Shown here: in pieces, positions 1 through 7,172 of the stretch
Layout of the letters: every line of letters begins with the position of its first letter
How positions within the stretch are numbered: the stretch's first letter is position 1
Assembly: GCA_030654835.1 (NCBI GenBank)
Contig: JAURWS010000038.1
Coordinates: 1-53,957 of the forward strand
From: Gammaproteobacteria bacterium
Lineage (GTDB): Bacteria > Pseudomonadota > Gammaproteobacteria > Pseudomonadales > Pseudohongiellaceae
Length of the DNA stretch: 53,957 nt
Reading direction: 5' to 3'
Position numbers and translations under genes: made by a program
Notes under the pieces: generated by a model
Told to the model about the DNA's origin: nothing
What the model saw: the letters and a program-made list of their open reading frames with translations, nothing else
Databases searched by the model: none

Positions 1-139
1 ATTGAGCATCCTTCAGCTCCTTGAACACTCCAAACTCAAGCACTGGAGTGCAGTCATACTGCCCGCGCTCACCGCTAGTGAATTCAAGCAGCAGTTTATA
101 GCCCGGCAAAGGTGATACAGACTTGACTCTTGGGTTCAT
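1..139 (-). CDS. DUF2442 domain protein, 3' end outside the window
   Basis: Reading from the ATG at 139 downwards gives 46 codons that open MNPRVKSVSPLPGYKLLL and continue with a GERGQYDC stretch and GVFKELKD. This is the usual N-terminal pattern of short DUF2442 proteins (K-V-x-P-L-x-x-Y-x-L, then GVFxxLKD). The family often sits beside DUF4160 proteins in toxin-antitoxin-like pairs, but its function is unproven. The gene runs off the left edge, so its length and partner cannot be seen. A second DUF2442 gene lies at the opposite end of the window (50738-50998). Confidence 0.75.
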   Translation of the reverse strand, partial: MNPRVKSVSPLPGYKLLLEFTSGERGQYDCTPVLEFGVFKELKDAQ

Positions 140-167
140 GAATTACCTTAGCCTCTCGATTCAGATT

Positions 168-248
168 TGTGGGAGCGGGCCTGCCCGCGATTGATCTGTC
201 TTTTGAAGTTGATTGGGCACTGAATCGCGGGCAAGGCCCGCTCACACA
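168..248. repeat. REP/BIME-like inverted pair
   Basis: A left arm TGTGGGAGCGGGCCTGCCCG and a right arm CGGGCAAGGCCCGCTCACACA face each other around a loop of roughly 30 bases. The arms belong to the REP family seen eleven times in this window. It lies between the partial DUF2442 gene and the first copy of the small conserved gene. Confidence 0.85.
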
Positions 249-291
249 GGAATACCTGGAATCCCACCGCCGCGCTCCAACACCGTCCTCG

Positions 292-465
292 TCAAACTCT
301 AGATCGCTTCCTTGCTACAGGAACCCCTTTGTAGGGGCCTTCAGATTGCTTATGAGAAATGATTTTTCCTTCCGTTCTGTCGATCTTCACATAATGACCC
401 GTGCGCGGGTTCTTGACCTGCACCACGTCGTTTCCACCAGAATTGGACGTCTTCTGTTTTGACAT
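292..465 (-). CDS. Small conserved protein of unknown function, copy A (57 aa)
   Basis: Translated from the ATG at 465 this gives 57 residues starting MSKQKTSNSGGNDVVQVKNP, followed by RTGHYVKIDRTEGKIISHK and a basic end RKRSRV. A near-identical copy lies at 4099-4266; across the shared part only one residue differs (Q40 here, K40 there). Preservation of the protein in two copies argues that it is a real gene although it is short. It is hydrophilic and basic, with no membrane segment or signal peptide. I do not recognise a function; a DNA- or RNA-associated protein would fit the composition, but this is a guess. The stop codon differs between the copies because the downstream flanks diverge exactly there. 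Confidence 0.6.
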   Translation of the reverse strand: MSKQKTSNSGGNDVVQVKNPRTGHYVKIDRTEGKIISHKQSEGPYKGVPVARKRSRV

Positions 466-513
466 AAGAACTACTCAAAAGGATGTTTACGCTTCAAGGT
501 TATAGCCTGCCCC

Positions 514-594
514 TGTGGGAGCGGGCCTGGCCGCGATTCGGTGCCCCAATCAGCGCCAAGAAAAAAATCAATCGCGGGCAGGCCCGCTCCCACA
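514..594. repeat. REP/BIME-like inverted pair
   Basis: Arms TGTGGGAGCGGGCCTGGCCG and CGGGCAGGCCCGCTCCCACA are in inverted orientation. The element separates the small conserved gene (start at 465) from the truncated hicB, whose stop codon is only about 10 bases beyond the right arm. Confidence 0.85.
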
Positions 595-602
595 CACGAT
601 AA

Positions 603-884
603 CTAAGCCGCCACCAGATCCTCAATAACAAGTCGACGCCCAAGAACCGTCAACGCAGCCACCACCCCATCAAGTCGAGACAAATGGTCTGGATTAACCA
701 AACGCCGGACAGCACTCTCCGAAACACTCAAAAGCTCAGCGAGCCGCACATTCGATACGCCCTGCTCCCGCATCGCCGAACGCAGCGCCAACTTTGCGGC
801 AACCAGAGGACTAACCGGAACAAGGTACTCCCCCGCATGCGGCTTTGAAGGCACTGGCAGCGTACGGTTCTCTATCCGCCACAT
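603..884 (-). pseudogene. hicB-like antitoxin, C-terminal HTH part only (copy A)
   Basis: The last ~80 codons match almost residue for residue the C-terminal half of the full hicB gene at 2652-3083, including the helix-turn-helix stretch NVRLAELLSVSESAVRRL. The N-terminal HicB fold (about 60 residues in the full copy) is missing: similarity stops after the equivalent of LESRSLPMP, and upstream sequence turns into a half-REP at 903. It could still make a 93-residue DNA-binding protein from the ATG at 884, so a repressor-like remnant is possible, but decay after a REP-associated deletion is more likely. No hicA is adjacent. Confidence 0.7.
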
Positions 885-902
885 TGGCGTGCTTGAGCAG
901 GT

Positions 903-929
903 TGTGGGAGCCTGCCTTACAGGCGATTA
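903..929. repeat. Half REP element
   Basis: TGTGGGAGCCTGCCTTACAG followed by GCGATTA matches a single divergent REP arm without the facing partner. It lies exactly where homology between the two hicB copies ends, and so may mark the deletion point. Confidence 0.55.
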
Positions 930-954
930 GCTTCGAGCTTGAAAGACCGCTCTA

Positions 955-975
955 CTAATACCATAATGTTATTAG
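955..975. promoter_or_regulatory. Candidate operator upstream of hipBA
   Basis: A perfect 6-base inverted repeat, CTAATA and TATTAG, is separated by 9 bases and sits about 31 bases before the hipB start. HipB-type antitoxins repress their own operon by binding such palindromes; assigning it here is inference from position and symmetry. Confidence 0.4.
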
Positions 976-1006
976 AAGACAATTTGAGGGATATAGTAAT
1001 ACACCC

Positions 1007-1312
1007 ATGTTACTTATAACATTGACCAAAGCTCAACAACGGCTTGCCGAAAATATTCGCCAGCGCCGATTGGAATTGGAGTTAACCCAAGAAGGACTTG
1101 CTGAGCGCTCGGGGGTGCCGCTGCCCACCTTGCGCAAATTTGAGCAAAAGGGGCAAATATCGCTGGAGTCACTCCTGAAGCTGCTGATGGTGCTGGGCGG
1201 GATAGAGGAACTCATCAAGGCAACGCAGCCGAAGCCAGCGGAATTCACGTCGATTGATGACGTGCTAAGCGCCAACAATGCGCCTGTTCGCAAACGAGGC
1301 CGCCGCAAGTGA
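1007..1312 (+). CDS. hipB: HipB-like antitoxin (XRE-family HTH)
   Basis: This is a 101-residue protein with a helix-turn-helix at about residues 12-65 (LAENIRQRRLELELTQEGLA ... VPLPTLRKFEQKG) and a basic tail KRGRRK. In HipBA modules the HTH antitoxin binds the HipA kinase and represses the operon. The stop overlaps the start of hipA (GTGA), showing translational coupling. The ATG at 1007 has only a distant purine stretch (GAGGG at 986-990), so translation may be weak or begin at the TTG at 1022. A CTAATA/TATTAG palindrome lies upstream. The assignment rests on the HTH plus the HipA partner. Confidence 0.85.
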   Translation: MLLITLTKAQQRLAENIRQRRLELELTQEGLAERSGVPLPTLRKFEQKGQISLESLLKLLMVLGGIEELIKATQPKPAEFTSIDDVLSANNAPVRKRGRRK

Positions 1313-2544
1313 AGAACCCGCTGTCAGTGCTTGAGACAAAGGTCGGCCTGGATTTTGGTGAAGGCATCCAGTCTGTAGGCCGTTTGGCCATGCGCGAGCG
1401 AAAGATTTATTTTGAGTATGACAGCACGTTTATCAAAAATGGGCTGGAGATATCACCTTTCCACCTTCCTTTGAAGTCAGGCGTTACACGCTTTGACGAT
1501 GGCCTGTTTGAAGGTCTGCCCGGCGTGTTTAACGACAGCTTGCCCGATGGCTGGGGACGCCTGTTATTTGACCGCTATGCACGCACGCTGGGCATTTTGC
1601 CCGCCGATATAACACCACTGGCACGGCTGGCGCATGTTGGGCATCACGGCATGGGGGCGCTTGTTTATGAGCCGGACCACAGCGCACATGAAGCAAATGG
1701 CACCATTATTCTGGACAAGCTGGCTGAGCAGGCGCAAGAGGTGCTGAGCGGTGCGTCTGATCACGTTTTGAGCGAGCTTTTGAGCCTGAATGGATCTTCA
1801 GCAGGCGCTCGCCCCAAGGCACTTATAGGGCTGGATAGTGAACGTCTGCACGTTGTTCATGGTGTTCATGAGTTACCCGATCAATACAAACCCTGGCTTG
1901 TTAAATTTGCAAACAACCAGGACGGCGCTGATGCGGGTGCTATCGAGTATGTGTATGCGCTGATGGCCAGGAACGCAGGCATTGATATGCCAGAGGTGCA
2001 TCTTTTCCCTGCCAGGCATGGCGCTGGTTATTTCGCCATCCAGCGCTTTGACAGGGACGGTAAACAGCGGCTACACATGCACACGGCCTGCGGCCTCCTG
2101 CATTCGGATTACCGAACGCCTTCGCTTGACTATGAAGACATGATCGCGCTGACCAGCCAGCTGACGCGGGATATGCGCGAAGTGGAAAAAATGGTCCGTC
2201 TTGCGGTGTTTAATGTGCTGGCACATAACCGTGATGACCATGCCAAAAACTTCACCTTCTTGATGAATCCTAAAGGGCAATGGCACCTGTCACGGGCTTA
2301 TGACCTGACGTTTTCATCAGGGCCTGGAGGCGAGCAAAGCACCATGGTGATGGGCGAAGGCCGCAGTCCAGGTATCGCTCACCTGATAAAGCTGGGCGAA
2401 GCAGCCAAAATTGCCAAACCCCGCATCCACGAAATTATAGGGCAAACACAAACAGCGCTTGGCCAGTGGCCAGCACTTGCCAAAGAGTTCGGTGTCAGCG
2501 CTGCCAACATCAAGCTGGTTAGTGGGCTAATCGGCCCTCTCTAA
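1309..2544 (+). CDS. hipA: HipA-family Ser/Thr kinase toxin
   Basis: This is a 411-residue protein of normal HipA length. Visible hallmarks are GSSAGARPKA (residues 162-171, the HipA P-loop-like motif), the catalytic stretch HNRDDHAKN (306-314) and YDLTFS (331-336, metal-binding D-L-T). E. coli HipA phosphorylates glutamyl-tRNA synthetase and induces growth arrest; the target of this homologue is unknown. The GTG start overlaps hipB by four bases. The catalytic residues look intact, so the pair may be functional. The stop is followed 23 bases later by a REP pair and then the convergent hicB. The whole hipBA unit is bracketed by direct repeats of the hicB 3' end (603-884 and 2652-2930). Confidence 0.92.
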   Translation: MKNPLSVLETKVGLDFGEGIQSVGRLAMRERKIYFEYDSTFIKNGLEISPFHLPLKSGVTRFDDGLFEGLPGVFNDSLPDGWGRLLFDRYARTLGILPADITPLARLAHVGHHGMGALVYEPDHSAHEANGTIILDKLAEQAQEVLSGASDHVLSELLSLNGSSAGARPKALIGLDSERLHVVHGVHELPDQYKPWLVKFANNQDGADAGAIEYVYALMARNAGIDMPEVHLFPARHGAGYFAIQRFDRDGKQRLHMHTACGLLHSDYRTPSLDYEDMIALTSQLTRDMREVEKMVRLAVFNVLAHNRDDHAKNFTFLMNPKGQWHLSRAYDLTFSSGPGGEQSTMVMGEGRSPGIAHLIKLGEAAKIAKPRIHEIIGQTQTALGQWPALAKEFGVSAANIKLVSGLIGPL

Positions 2545-2567
2545 ACGTTAAAAAGCTCCCGAACACC

Positions 2568-2638
2568 TGTGGGAGCGGGCCTGCCCGCGATATGTTCCGT
2601 GCGACACAAAAACAATCGCGGGCAGGCCCGCTCCCACA
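2568..2638. repeat. REP/BIME-like inverted pair between convergent genes
   Basis: Perfect arms TGTGGGAGCGGGCCTGCCCG and CGGGCAGGCCCGCTCCCACA enclose a short loop. The element at 3786-3856 has almost the same loop (ATATGTTCCGTGCGACACAA, then one base difference), so the two are recent copies of each other. It lies between the ends of hipA and hicB and could act as a bidirectional transcription barrier. Confidence 0.9.
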
Positions 2639-2651
2639 GGAGATAAAGTGG

Positions 2652-3083
2652 CTACGCCGCCACCAGATCCTCAATGACAAGCCTCCGCCCAAGAACCGTC
2701 AACGCAGCCACCACCCCATCAAGCCGAGACAAATGGTCTGGATTAACCAAACGTCGAACAGCACTTTCCGAGACACTCAAAAGCTCAGCGAGTCGAACAT
2801 TCGATACGCCCTGCTCCCGCATCGCCGAACGCAGCGCCAATTTTGCGGCCACCAGAGGGCTAACCGGAACAAGGTACTCCCCCGCATGCGGCTTTGAAGG
2901 CATAGGCAACGAACGGCTCTCTAATGAATAGCCAGCCAAGGCAGCCCCCAGAGCGTCTGCCATATTCTGCAACGCCGACTCTGCTGAGTCGCCGTCAGTG
3001 ACCGCCTCAGGGATGTCTCTTGCGACCGTAAGGTAACGGCCTTCAACGTCCAGAGTTAAAGCGACCGGGTAGATATAACGCAT
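2652..3083 (-). CDS. hicB: HicB-family antitoxin, full length, no HicA partner seen
   Basis: From the ATG at 3083 the protein has 143 residues: an N-terminal HicB fold (MRYIYPVALTLDVEGRYL ... DIPEAVTDGDSAESAL) and a C-terminal HTH (NVRLAELLSVSESAVRRL). I chose this start rather than the ATG at 3125 because GAGAGG lies just before it and because HicB proteins begin at this motif. HicB neutralises the HicA mRNA interferase and represses its operon. No hicA can be read on either side, so this is a solitary antitoxin. A palindrome at 3137-3154 is a plausible operator. Its last ~270 bases are duplicated at 603-884. Confidence 0.85.
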   Translation of the reverse strand: MRYIYPVALTLDVEGRYLTVARDIPEAVTDGDSAESALQNMADALGAALAGYSLESRSLPMPSKPHAGEYLVPVSPLVAAKLALRSAMREQGVSNVRLAELLSVSESAVRRLVNPDHLSRLDGVVAALTVLGRRLVIEDLVAA

Positions 3084-3136
3084 TCTCAACCTCTCAAACT
3101 CATGACCATTCATATGGGATTCCATTCCCAGAGGAA

Positions 3137-3154
3137 TCGTACATATATGTACGA
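3137..3154. promoter_or_regulatory. 18-bp perfect palindrome, candidate HicB operator
   Basis: TCGTACATATATGTACGA is a perfect 18-base palindrome about 55 bases upstream of the chosen hicB start. A second inverted repeat (GATTCC at 3118 and GGAATC at 3133) lies between it and the gene. HicB proteins bind palindromic operators containing TATA-like centres; the link is inference. Confidence 0.45.
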
Positions 3155-3331
3155 ATCAAATGATAGATTACATCCTGCTCAAGAAGAAGTATAGACAACT
3201 TTACGACAGCGCGCCTGACCCCCCGTGCTTTTCACGCACACCAATTAGCCGCAAACTGATTGCTTGTTATACCGACGCATCCCGAAATGCACGACGGACG
3301 GCATTGATTTTAGTTTGCTGGCCCGGCCCTA

Positions 3332-3340
3332 TGCTAGAAT
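3332..3340 (+). promoter_or_regulatory. Extended -10 promoter candidate for the antitoxin-like gene
   Basis: TGCTAGAAT matches an extended -10 (TGnTATAAT) with one mismatch and lies 27 bases before the ATG at 3368. No convincing -35 box is present, as is typical for extended -10 promoters. Confidence 0.4.
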
Positions 3341-3367
3341 CGCATCAAAGTGTTAAGCGAGGCCATT

Positions 3368-3556
3368 ATGTCAACCCAGTCTTTCGATAGAACATTTACC
3401 GTTACTGACCGCAAAGCCATAAAAAAGCTCAATGCGAGCCTCGCTGCTGCACCAAAAACACTGGTCCGACAAATGGATGTCAAGACCGAAAGCATGCGAG
3501 GGATCGCTATATTAAAACACTCACTGTCCGCCTCAAAGACGCAATTGCAGAGCTAA
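3368..3556 (+). CDS. Putative short antitoxin next to a broken GNAT toxin
   Basis: This is a 62-residue ORF beginning MSTQSFDRTFTVTDRKAIKK with a basic helical C-terminus (MRGIAILKHSLSASK). GAGG lies 7 bases before the ATG. The layout, a T-V-T-D-x-x-A-I-K-K-L N-terminus followed by a short helix, resembles small antitoxins that I associate with adjacent acetyltransferase or kinase toxins, but I cannot name a family. Directly downstream the reading frame passes into degraded sequence and then into the C-terminal end of a GNAT protein (3564-3773). The antitoxin frame itself is intact. Confidence 0.5.
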   Translation: MSTQSFDRTFTVTDRKAIKKLNASLAAAPKTLVRQMDVKTESMRGIAILKHSLSASKTQLQS

Positions 3557-3563
3557 GTTCTAA

Positions 3564-3773
3564 CGAACTTCATGCACCATCAATGAAATTTTTAACCAGA
3601 TATACCCAGCTTTATTACAAGCTCATGAGTCAGTTGGTGGTCGCGTGATTCTGCTTGAATGCGAAGATAATCTTAAACTCGTCAATCTTTACCAAGCCTC
3701 CGGGTTTGAAGTTCTTCAAAAACAAGATCTTGTACAGATGTATCGCATTTTTGATCCTATCGAAGTCCAATAG
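3564..3773 (+). pseudogene. GNAT acetyltransferase, C-terminal remnant
   Basis: After an in-frame TAA at 3561 this frame reads INEIFNQIYPALLQAHESV then VGGRVILLECEDNLK, ASGFEVLQKQDLVQMYRIFD and a TAG stop. The string VILLECE...LVNLYQASGFEVLQ is the typical last beta-strand region of GNAT acetyltransferases of toxin-like type. The N-terminal two thirds, including the acetyl-CoA pyrophosphate loop, are absent, so this is a remnant. It follows the antitoxin-like ORF directly, suggesting a former antitoxin-toxin pair that lost most of the toxin by deletion. Confidence 0.6.
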
Positions 3774-3785
3774 CACACCACCCCT

Positions 3786-3856
3786 TGTGGGAGCGGGCCT
3801 GCCCGCGATATGTTCCGTGCGACACAAAATCAATCGCGGGCAGGCCCGCTCCCACA
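3786..3856. repeat. REP/BIME-like inverted pair, sister of 2568-2638
   Basis: The arms are identical to those of the element at 2568-2638 and the loop differs from it by a single base. It lies 13 bases after the stop of the GNAT remnant, between two convergent units. Confidence 0.9.
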
Positions 3857-3886
3857 GGGATGCCTAGAATCCCGCCGCGAGCACTT

Positions 3887-4102
3887 CTACGCTGTTCCTC
3901 GCCCTGTCCGCCACAACTTGATCATGACTGTTTCCTTGCCCAGCGCCTGGGCAACGCCCAGTTCAAAGTAGATGTTGGCCATTGTTCCGGCCGGGACTTG
4001 AGGTAGGGGATTTGCGAGGCGGGTAATCAGAAAACAATTCTGCGGCATTGACGGAATCTTGCTGGTCAATGCGTCCCCGTCCGTGGGGCTGTATATGATC
4101 AA
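3887..4102 (-). pseudogene. Remnant of a nucleotide-binding / deoxyribosyltransferase-like protein
   Basis: A 71-codon frame ends in the stretch MANIYFELGVAQALGKETVM. The pattern N-x-x-x-E-L-G-x-A-x-A-L-G-K is characteristic of the nucleoside 2-deoxyribosyltransferase / TIR-like fold, found in some NAD-consuming and phage-defence effectors. The N-terminal half is missing and the only starts are a TTG at 4102, which overlaps the small gene, or internal codons, so I read it as a remnant. The homologous place beside the other copy of the small gene (about 280-292) lacks this sequence, so it was deleted there or inserted here. Confidence 0.4.
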
Positions 4103-4266
4103 GATCGCTTCCTTGCTACAGGAACCCCTTTGTAGGGGCCTTCAGATTTCTTATGAGAAATGATCTTTCCTTCCGTTCTGTCGATCTTCACATAGTGGCC
4201 CGTGCGCGGGTTCTTGACCTGCACCACGTCGTTTCCACCAGAATTGGACGTCTTCTGTTTTGACAT
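4099..4266 (-). CDS. Small conserved protein of unknown function, copy B (55 aa)
   Basis: From the ATG at 4266 the product is 55 residues with the same sequence as copy A (292-465) except K40 for Q40 and the loss of the last two residues. Upstream bases (GAACTACTCAAAAG) are also shared with copy A, so the duplication includes the putative promoter region. The stop overlaps the N-terminal side of the nucleotide-binding remnant. Its function is unknown; conservation between the copies at protein level supports coding. Confidence 0.6.
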   Translation of the reverse strand: MSKQKTSNSGGNDVVQVKNPRTGHYVKIDRTEGKIISHKKSEGPYKGVPVARKRS

Positions 4267-4372
4267 ATGAACTACTCAAAAGAATTGTTGCGCTGCAGGA
4301 GTATAGTACAAGCCACAGGTACCTGCCAAAAGACGTGACAACCGATGCATTTCTCGCCGCAGCACCACCCCC

Positions 4373-4440
4373 TGTGGGAGCGGGCCATGCCCGCGGTTGG
4401 ATTGGCGCAAGAATCATCGCGGGCAAGGCCCGCTCCCACA
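4373..4440. repeat. REP/BIME-like inverted pair
   Basis: Arms TGTGGGAGCGGGCCATGCCC and GGGCAAGGCCCGCTCCCACA. It is the last REP of the left accessory block, 105 bases before manC. The sequence between it and manC contains GGCTAGAAT (4502-4510), a possible -10 box. Confidence 0.88.
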
Positions 4441-4545
4441 TACAACACACACACAAGCAATAAATTCATCAAACCAACACTGCCAAACCCCACCCCACAA
4501 AGGCTAGAATAACGAACCCAAGACAAGGAATTCTCTAATTACAAC

Positions 4546-5997
4546 ATGATCAAAATTACCCCAGTAATTCTATGCGGTGGCTCCGGCACCAGACTCTGGC
4601 CACTCTCGCGCACCGGCTTTCCCAAGCAGTTCTTATGCCTCACGGGTGATGAAAGCCTTTTTCAGATGGCTGTCCGAAGACTTCACGACCTGTGTGCCAG
4701 TGACATTGAAGTCCAGGCCCCATACATCGTCAGCAATGAAGAACACCGTTTCCTTGCCCTGGAGCAACTCCGCGAAACCGGTATTAATCTTGGCGCAGCC
4801 TTGCTCGAACCTTGCGGCCGTAACACCGCCCCTGCCCTCACACTCGCCGCCCTCGCGGCATTGGAAGATGGCAACGACCCAGTGCTGGTGGTCACCCCTG
4901 CCGATCAGACCATTAGCGATGCAAACTCATTCAAAGGCGCAATTCAAAGCGCTATAAGAGAAGCGGCGACAGGCTCCATTGTTATCCTGGGAGTCACACC
5001 AGATCGCCCTGAAACCGGCTACGGCTATATACAGGTCAGCGCGACAGAAGCGCCTACAGTAGATGTCAAACGCTTCGTGGAAAAGCCAGATCTCGACACT
5101 GCGCTACGCTATTTGGAGGAAGGCAACTACTACTGGAACGCCGGCATGTTTGTGCTCAAGGCATCCGAGTGGATGGCGGCTCTGGAACGTTTTCGTCCCG
5201 ACATCGCTCAGGCAACACGCGAGGCATGGAGCACGCGCAGCACAGACACGAGCACTTCCGCACAATTCATCCGCCCGGGGAAGAACGAGTTCTCCGCAAT
5301 TCCAGCAGAATCTGTGGACTATGCAGTGATGGAGCACTGCCCGGGCAGCGAGTTTTCGATCAGGATGGTACCGCTAACGGCAGGATGGAGTGACCTCGGT
5401 GCGTGGGATGCCGTGTGGCAATGTCTGCCAAAGGACGACGCAGGCAATGCTCACTTCGGAGATGTCATCACCACCAGCAGCCAAAACAGCCTTGTGCATG
5501 CCACCAGCCGTTTGGTCAGTCTAGTGGGCGTCGAAAATATTATCGTCATTGAAACCGCAGACGCGGTGCTCGTCGCGGATCGCTCACGAAGTCAGGAGGT
5601 CAAGGCGATAGTGGCATCACTGCATGCGCAAGGACGCGAAGAGCATACTCTGCATCGTAAGGTTCACCGGCCTTGGGGTTGGTACGACAGCATCGATGAG
5701 GGGGAGCGCTTCAAAGTGAAGCGGATACAGGTCAAGCCTAAAGCCAGTCTTAGTTTGCAGAAACACCATCATCGCGCGGAGCACTGGATAGTGGTGAAGG
5801 GTACTGCGGAAATCACCAATGGCGATAAGGTCTTTATATTGGGAGAGAATCAATCTACGTATATTCCTCTTGGAGAAACACATCGATTATCGAACCCCGG
5901 CACAATACCTCTTGAAATTATTGAGGTGCAGTCCGGAAGCTATCTCGGAGAGGATGATATTGTTAGATTTGAGGACAGTTATGGGAGAGGGAACTGA
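4546..5997 (+). CDS. manC: Mannose-1-phosphate guanylyltransferase / mannose-6-phosphate isomerase
   Basis: This is a 483-residue bifunctional enzyme. The N-terminal nucleotidyltransferase is marked by [14 protein letters not shown] (residues 9-22), FVEKPD and YYWNAGMF. The C-terminal cupin isomerase carries [17 protein letters not shown] and [19 protein letters not shown]. It makes GDP-mannose, the precursor for gmd and fcl in the opposite-strand operon. Its stop overlaps the ugd start by one base (TGATGA), so the two are co-transcribed. The ribosome site is weak: AAGGA lies 15 bases from the ATG. No phosphomannomutase gene is in the window. Confidence 0.95.
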   Translation: MIKITPVILCGGSGTRLWPLSRTGFPKQFLCLTGDESLFQMAVRRLHDLCASDIEVQAPYIVSNEEHRFLALEQLRETGINLGAALLEPCGRNTAPALTLAALAALEDGNDPVLVVTPADQTISDANSFKGAIQSAIREAATGSIVILGVTPDRPETGYGYIQVSATEAPTVDVKRFVEKPDLDTALRYLEEGNYYWNAGMFVLKASEWMAALERFRPDIAQATREAWSTRSTDTSTSAQFIRPGKNEFSAIPAESVDYAVMEHCPGSEFSIRMVPLTAGWSDLGAWDAVWQCLPKDDAGNAHFGDVITTSSQNSLVHATSRLVSLVGVENIIVIETADAVLVADRSRSQEVKAIVASLHAQGREEHTLHRKVHRPWGWYDSIDEGERFKVKRIQVKPKASLSLQKHHHRAEHWIVVKGTAEITNGDKVFILGENQSTYIPLGETHRLSNPGTIPLEIIEVQSGSYLGEDDIVRFEDSYGRGN

Positions 5998-7163
5998 TGA
6001 AGATTGCCATCGCCGGAACGGGTTATGTAGGCCTCTCCAACGCAGTGCTATTGGCTCAGCATAATGAAGTGGTCGCGCTGGATATCGTTCTTGAAAAAGT
6101 AGCGATGATCAACGCAAAGCGCAGCCCGATTGCCGATCACGAAATTGAAGAATTCTTGGCCACCAAGCCGCTGAACTTGCGGGCGACACTCAATCCGCAA
6201 GAAGCCTATGAAGGCGCCGATTTCGTCATCATCGCTACTCCCACAGACTACGATCCGCAGACCAACCAATTCAACACCCGCAGCGTGGAGTCGGTAATTC
6301 GCGACGTAATACGCATCAACCCCCAAGCGGTTATGGTGATCAAATCGACCGTTCCTGTCGGTTACACCGCCAAAATTTGCGAAGAGATGCAGTGCAATAA
6401 CCTTATCTTCTCGCCAGAGTTTCTGCGGGAAGGCAAAGCCTTGCATGACAACCTTTACCCTTCGCGCATCATTGTGGGGGAACGCTCAGAACGCGCCGCT
6501 GTATTCGCTGCGCTGCTGCAGCAAGCGGCGATCAAAGTGAACATTCCTGTGCTGTTCACCGGCTCCACAGAGGCGGAAGCAGTCAAGCTTTTCTCAAACA
6601 CTTATCTCGCCATGCGCGTGGCGTATTTCAATGAGTTGGATACCTACGCCATCAGCCACGGACTGGATACACGCCAGATCATTGATGGAGTGTGCCTGGA
6701 TCCACGCATTGGCAATCACTACAACAACCCTTCCTTCGGCTATGGCGGCTACTGCCTGCCGAAGGACACCAAGCAATTGTTGGCAAACTATAGCGATGTC
6801 CCACAGAACATGATCAATGCAATTGTGGAAGCCAACAGAACACGGAAGGATTTCATTGCGGATGAGATAATTCGCCGCAACCCGAAAGTGGTTGGTATTT
6901 ATCGGCTAATCATGAAGGCGGGGTCGGATAACTTCAGGGCATCAAGCATTCAGGGGATTATGAAGCGCATCAAGGCCAAGGGAATACAGGTGATAGTACA
7001 CGAGCCTGCCATCACTGAACCTGAGTTCTTCCGGTCTCCAATCGTCAATGACTTGGAAGTATTCAAGCGTGACTGCGATGTGATTATTGCCAACCGCATG
7101 ACGTCCATTCTTGAGGACGTGGCGGCAAAGGTTTTCACGCGTGACCTCTTTGGCAGTGATTGA
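5997..7163 (+). CDS. ugd: UDP-glucose 6-dehydrogenase
   Basis: This 388-residue protein matches the length and much of the sequence of the E. coli/Klebsiella Ugd type. It has an N-terminal Rossmann motif GTGYVGL (7-13), the conserved KSTVPVGYT and the active-site loop [15 protein letters not shown] with catalytic Cys253, and ends in TRDLFGSD. It oxidises UDP-glucose to UDP-glucuronate with NAD+. The product is the substrate of the convergent epimerase, whose stop codon is 9 bases away (7173). The gene is coupled to manC by a one-base overlap. Confidence 0.95.
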   Translation: MKIAIAGTGYVGLSNAVLLAQHNEVVALDIVLEKVAMINAKRSPIADHEIEEFLATKPLNLRATLNPQEAYEGADFVIIATPTDYDPQTNQFNTRSVESVIRDVIRINPQAVMVIKSTVPVGYTAKICEEMQCNNLIFSPEFLREGKALHDNLYPSRIIVGERSERAAVFAALLQQAAIKVNIPVLFTGSTEAEAVKLFSNTYLAMRVAYFNELDTYAISHGLDTRQIIDGVCLDPRIGNHYNNPSFGYGGYCLPKDTKQLLANYSDVPQNMINAIVEANRTRKDFIADEIIRRNPKVVGIYRLIMKAGSDNFRASSIQGIMKRIKAKGIQVIVHEPAITEPEFFRSPIVNDLEVFKRDCDVIIANRMTSILEDVAAKVFTRDLFGSD

Positions 7164-7172
7164 GTAACAACG

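Noticed and set aside
3160-3390. 76-codon plus-strand frame upstream of the antitoxin-like gene
   Set aside because: No ribosome site, no recognisable pattern, and it spans the promoter and palindromic operator region; treated as chance.
168-4440. Spaced REP units of the left flank as a CRISPR array
   Set aside because: The repeats are inverted pairs at irregular spacing of hundreds to thousands of bases, with no cas gene; they are REP/BIME elements.
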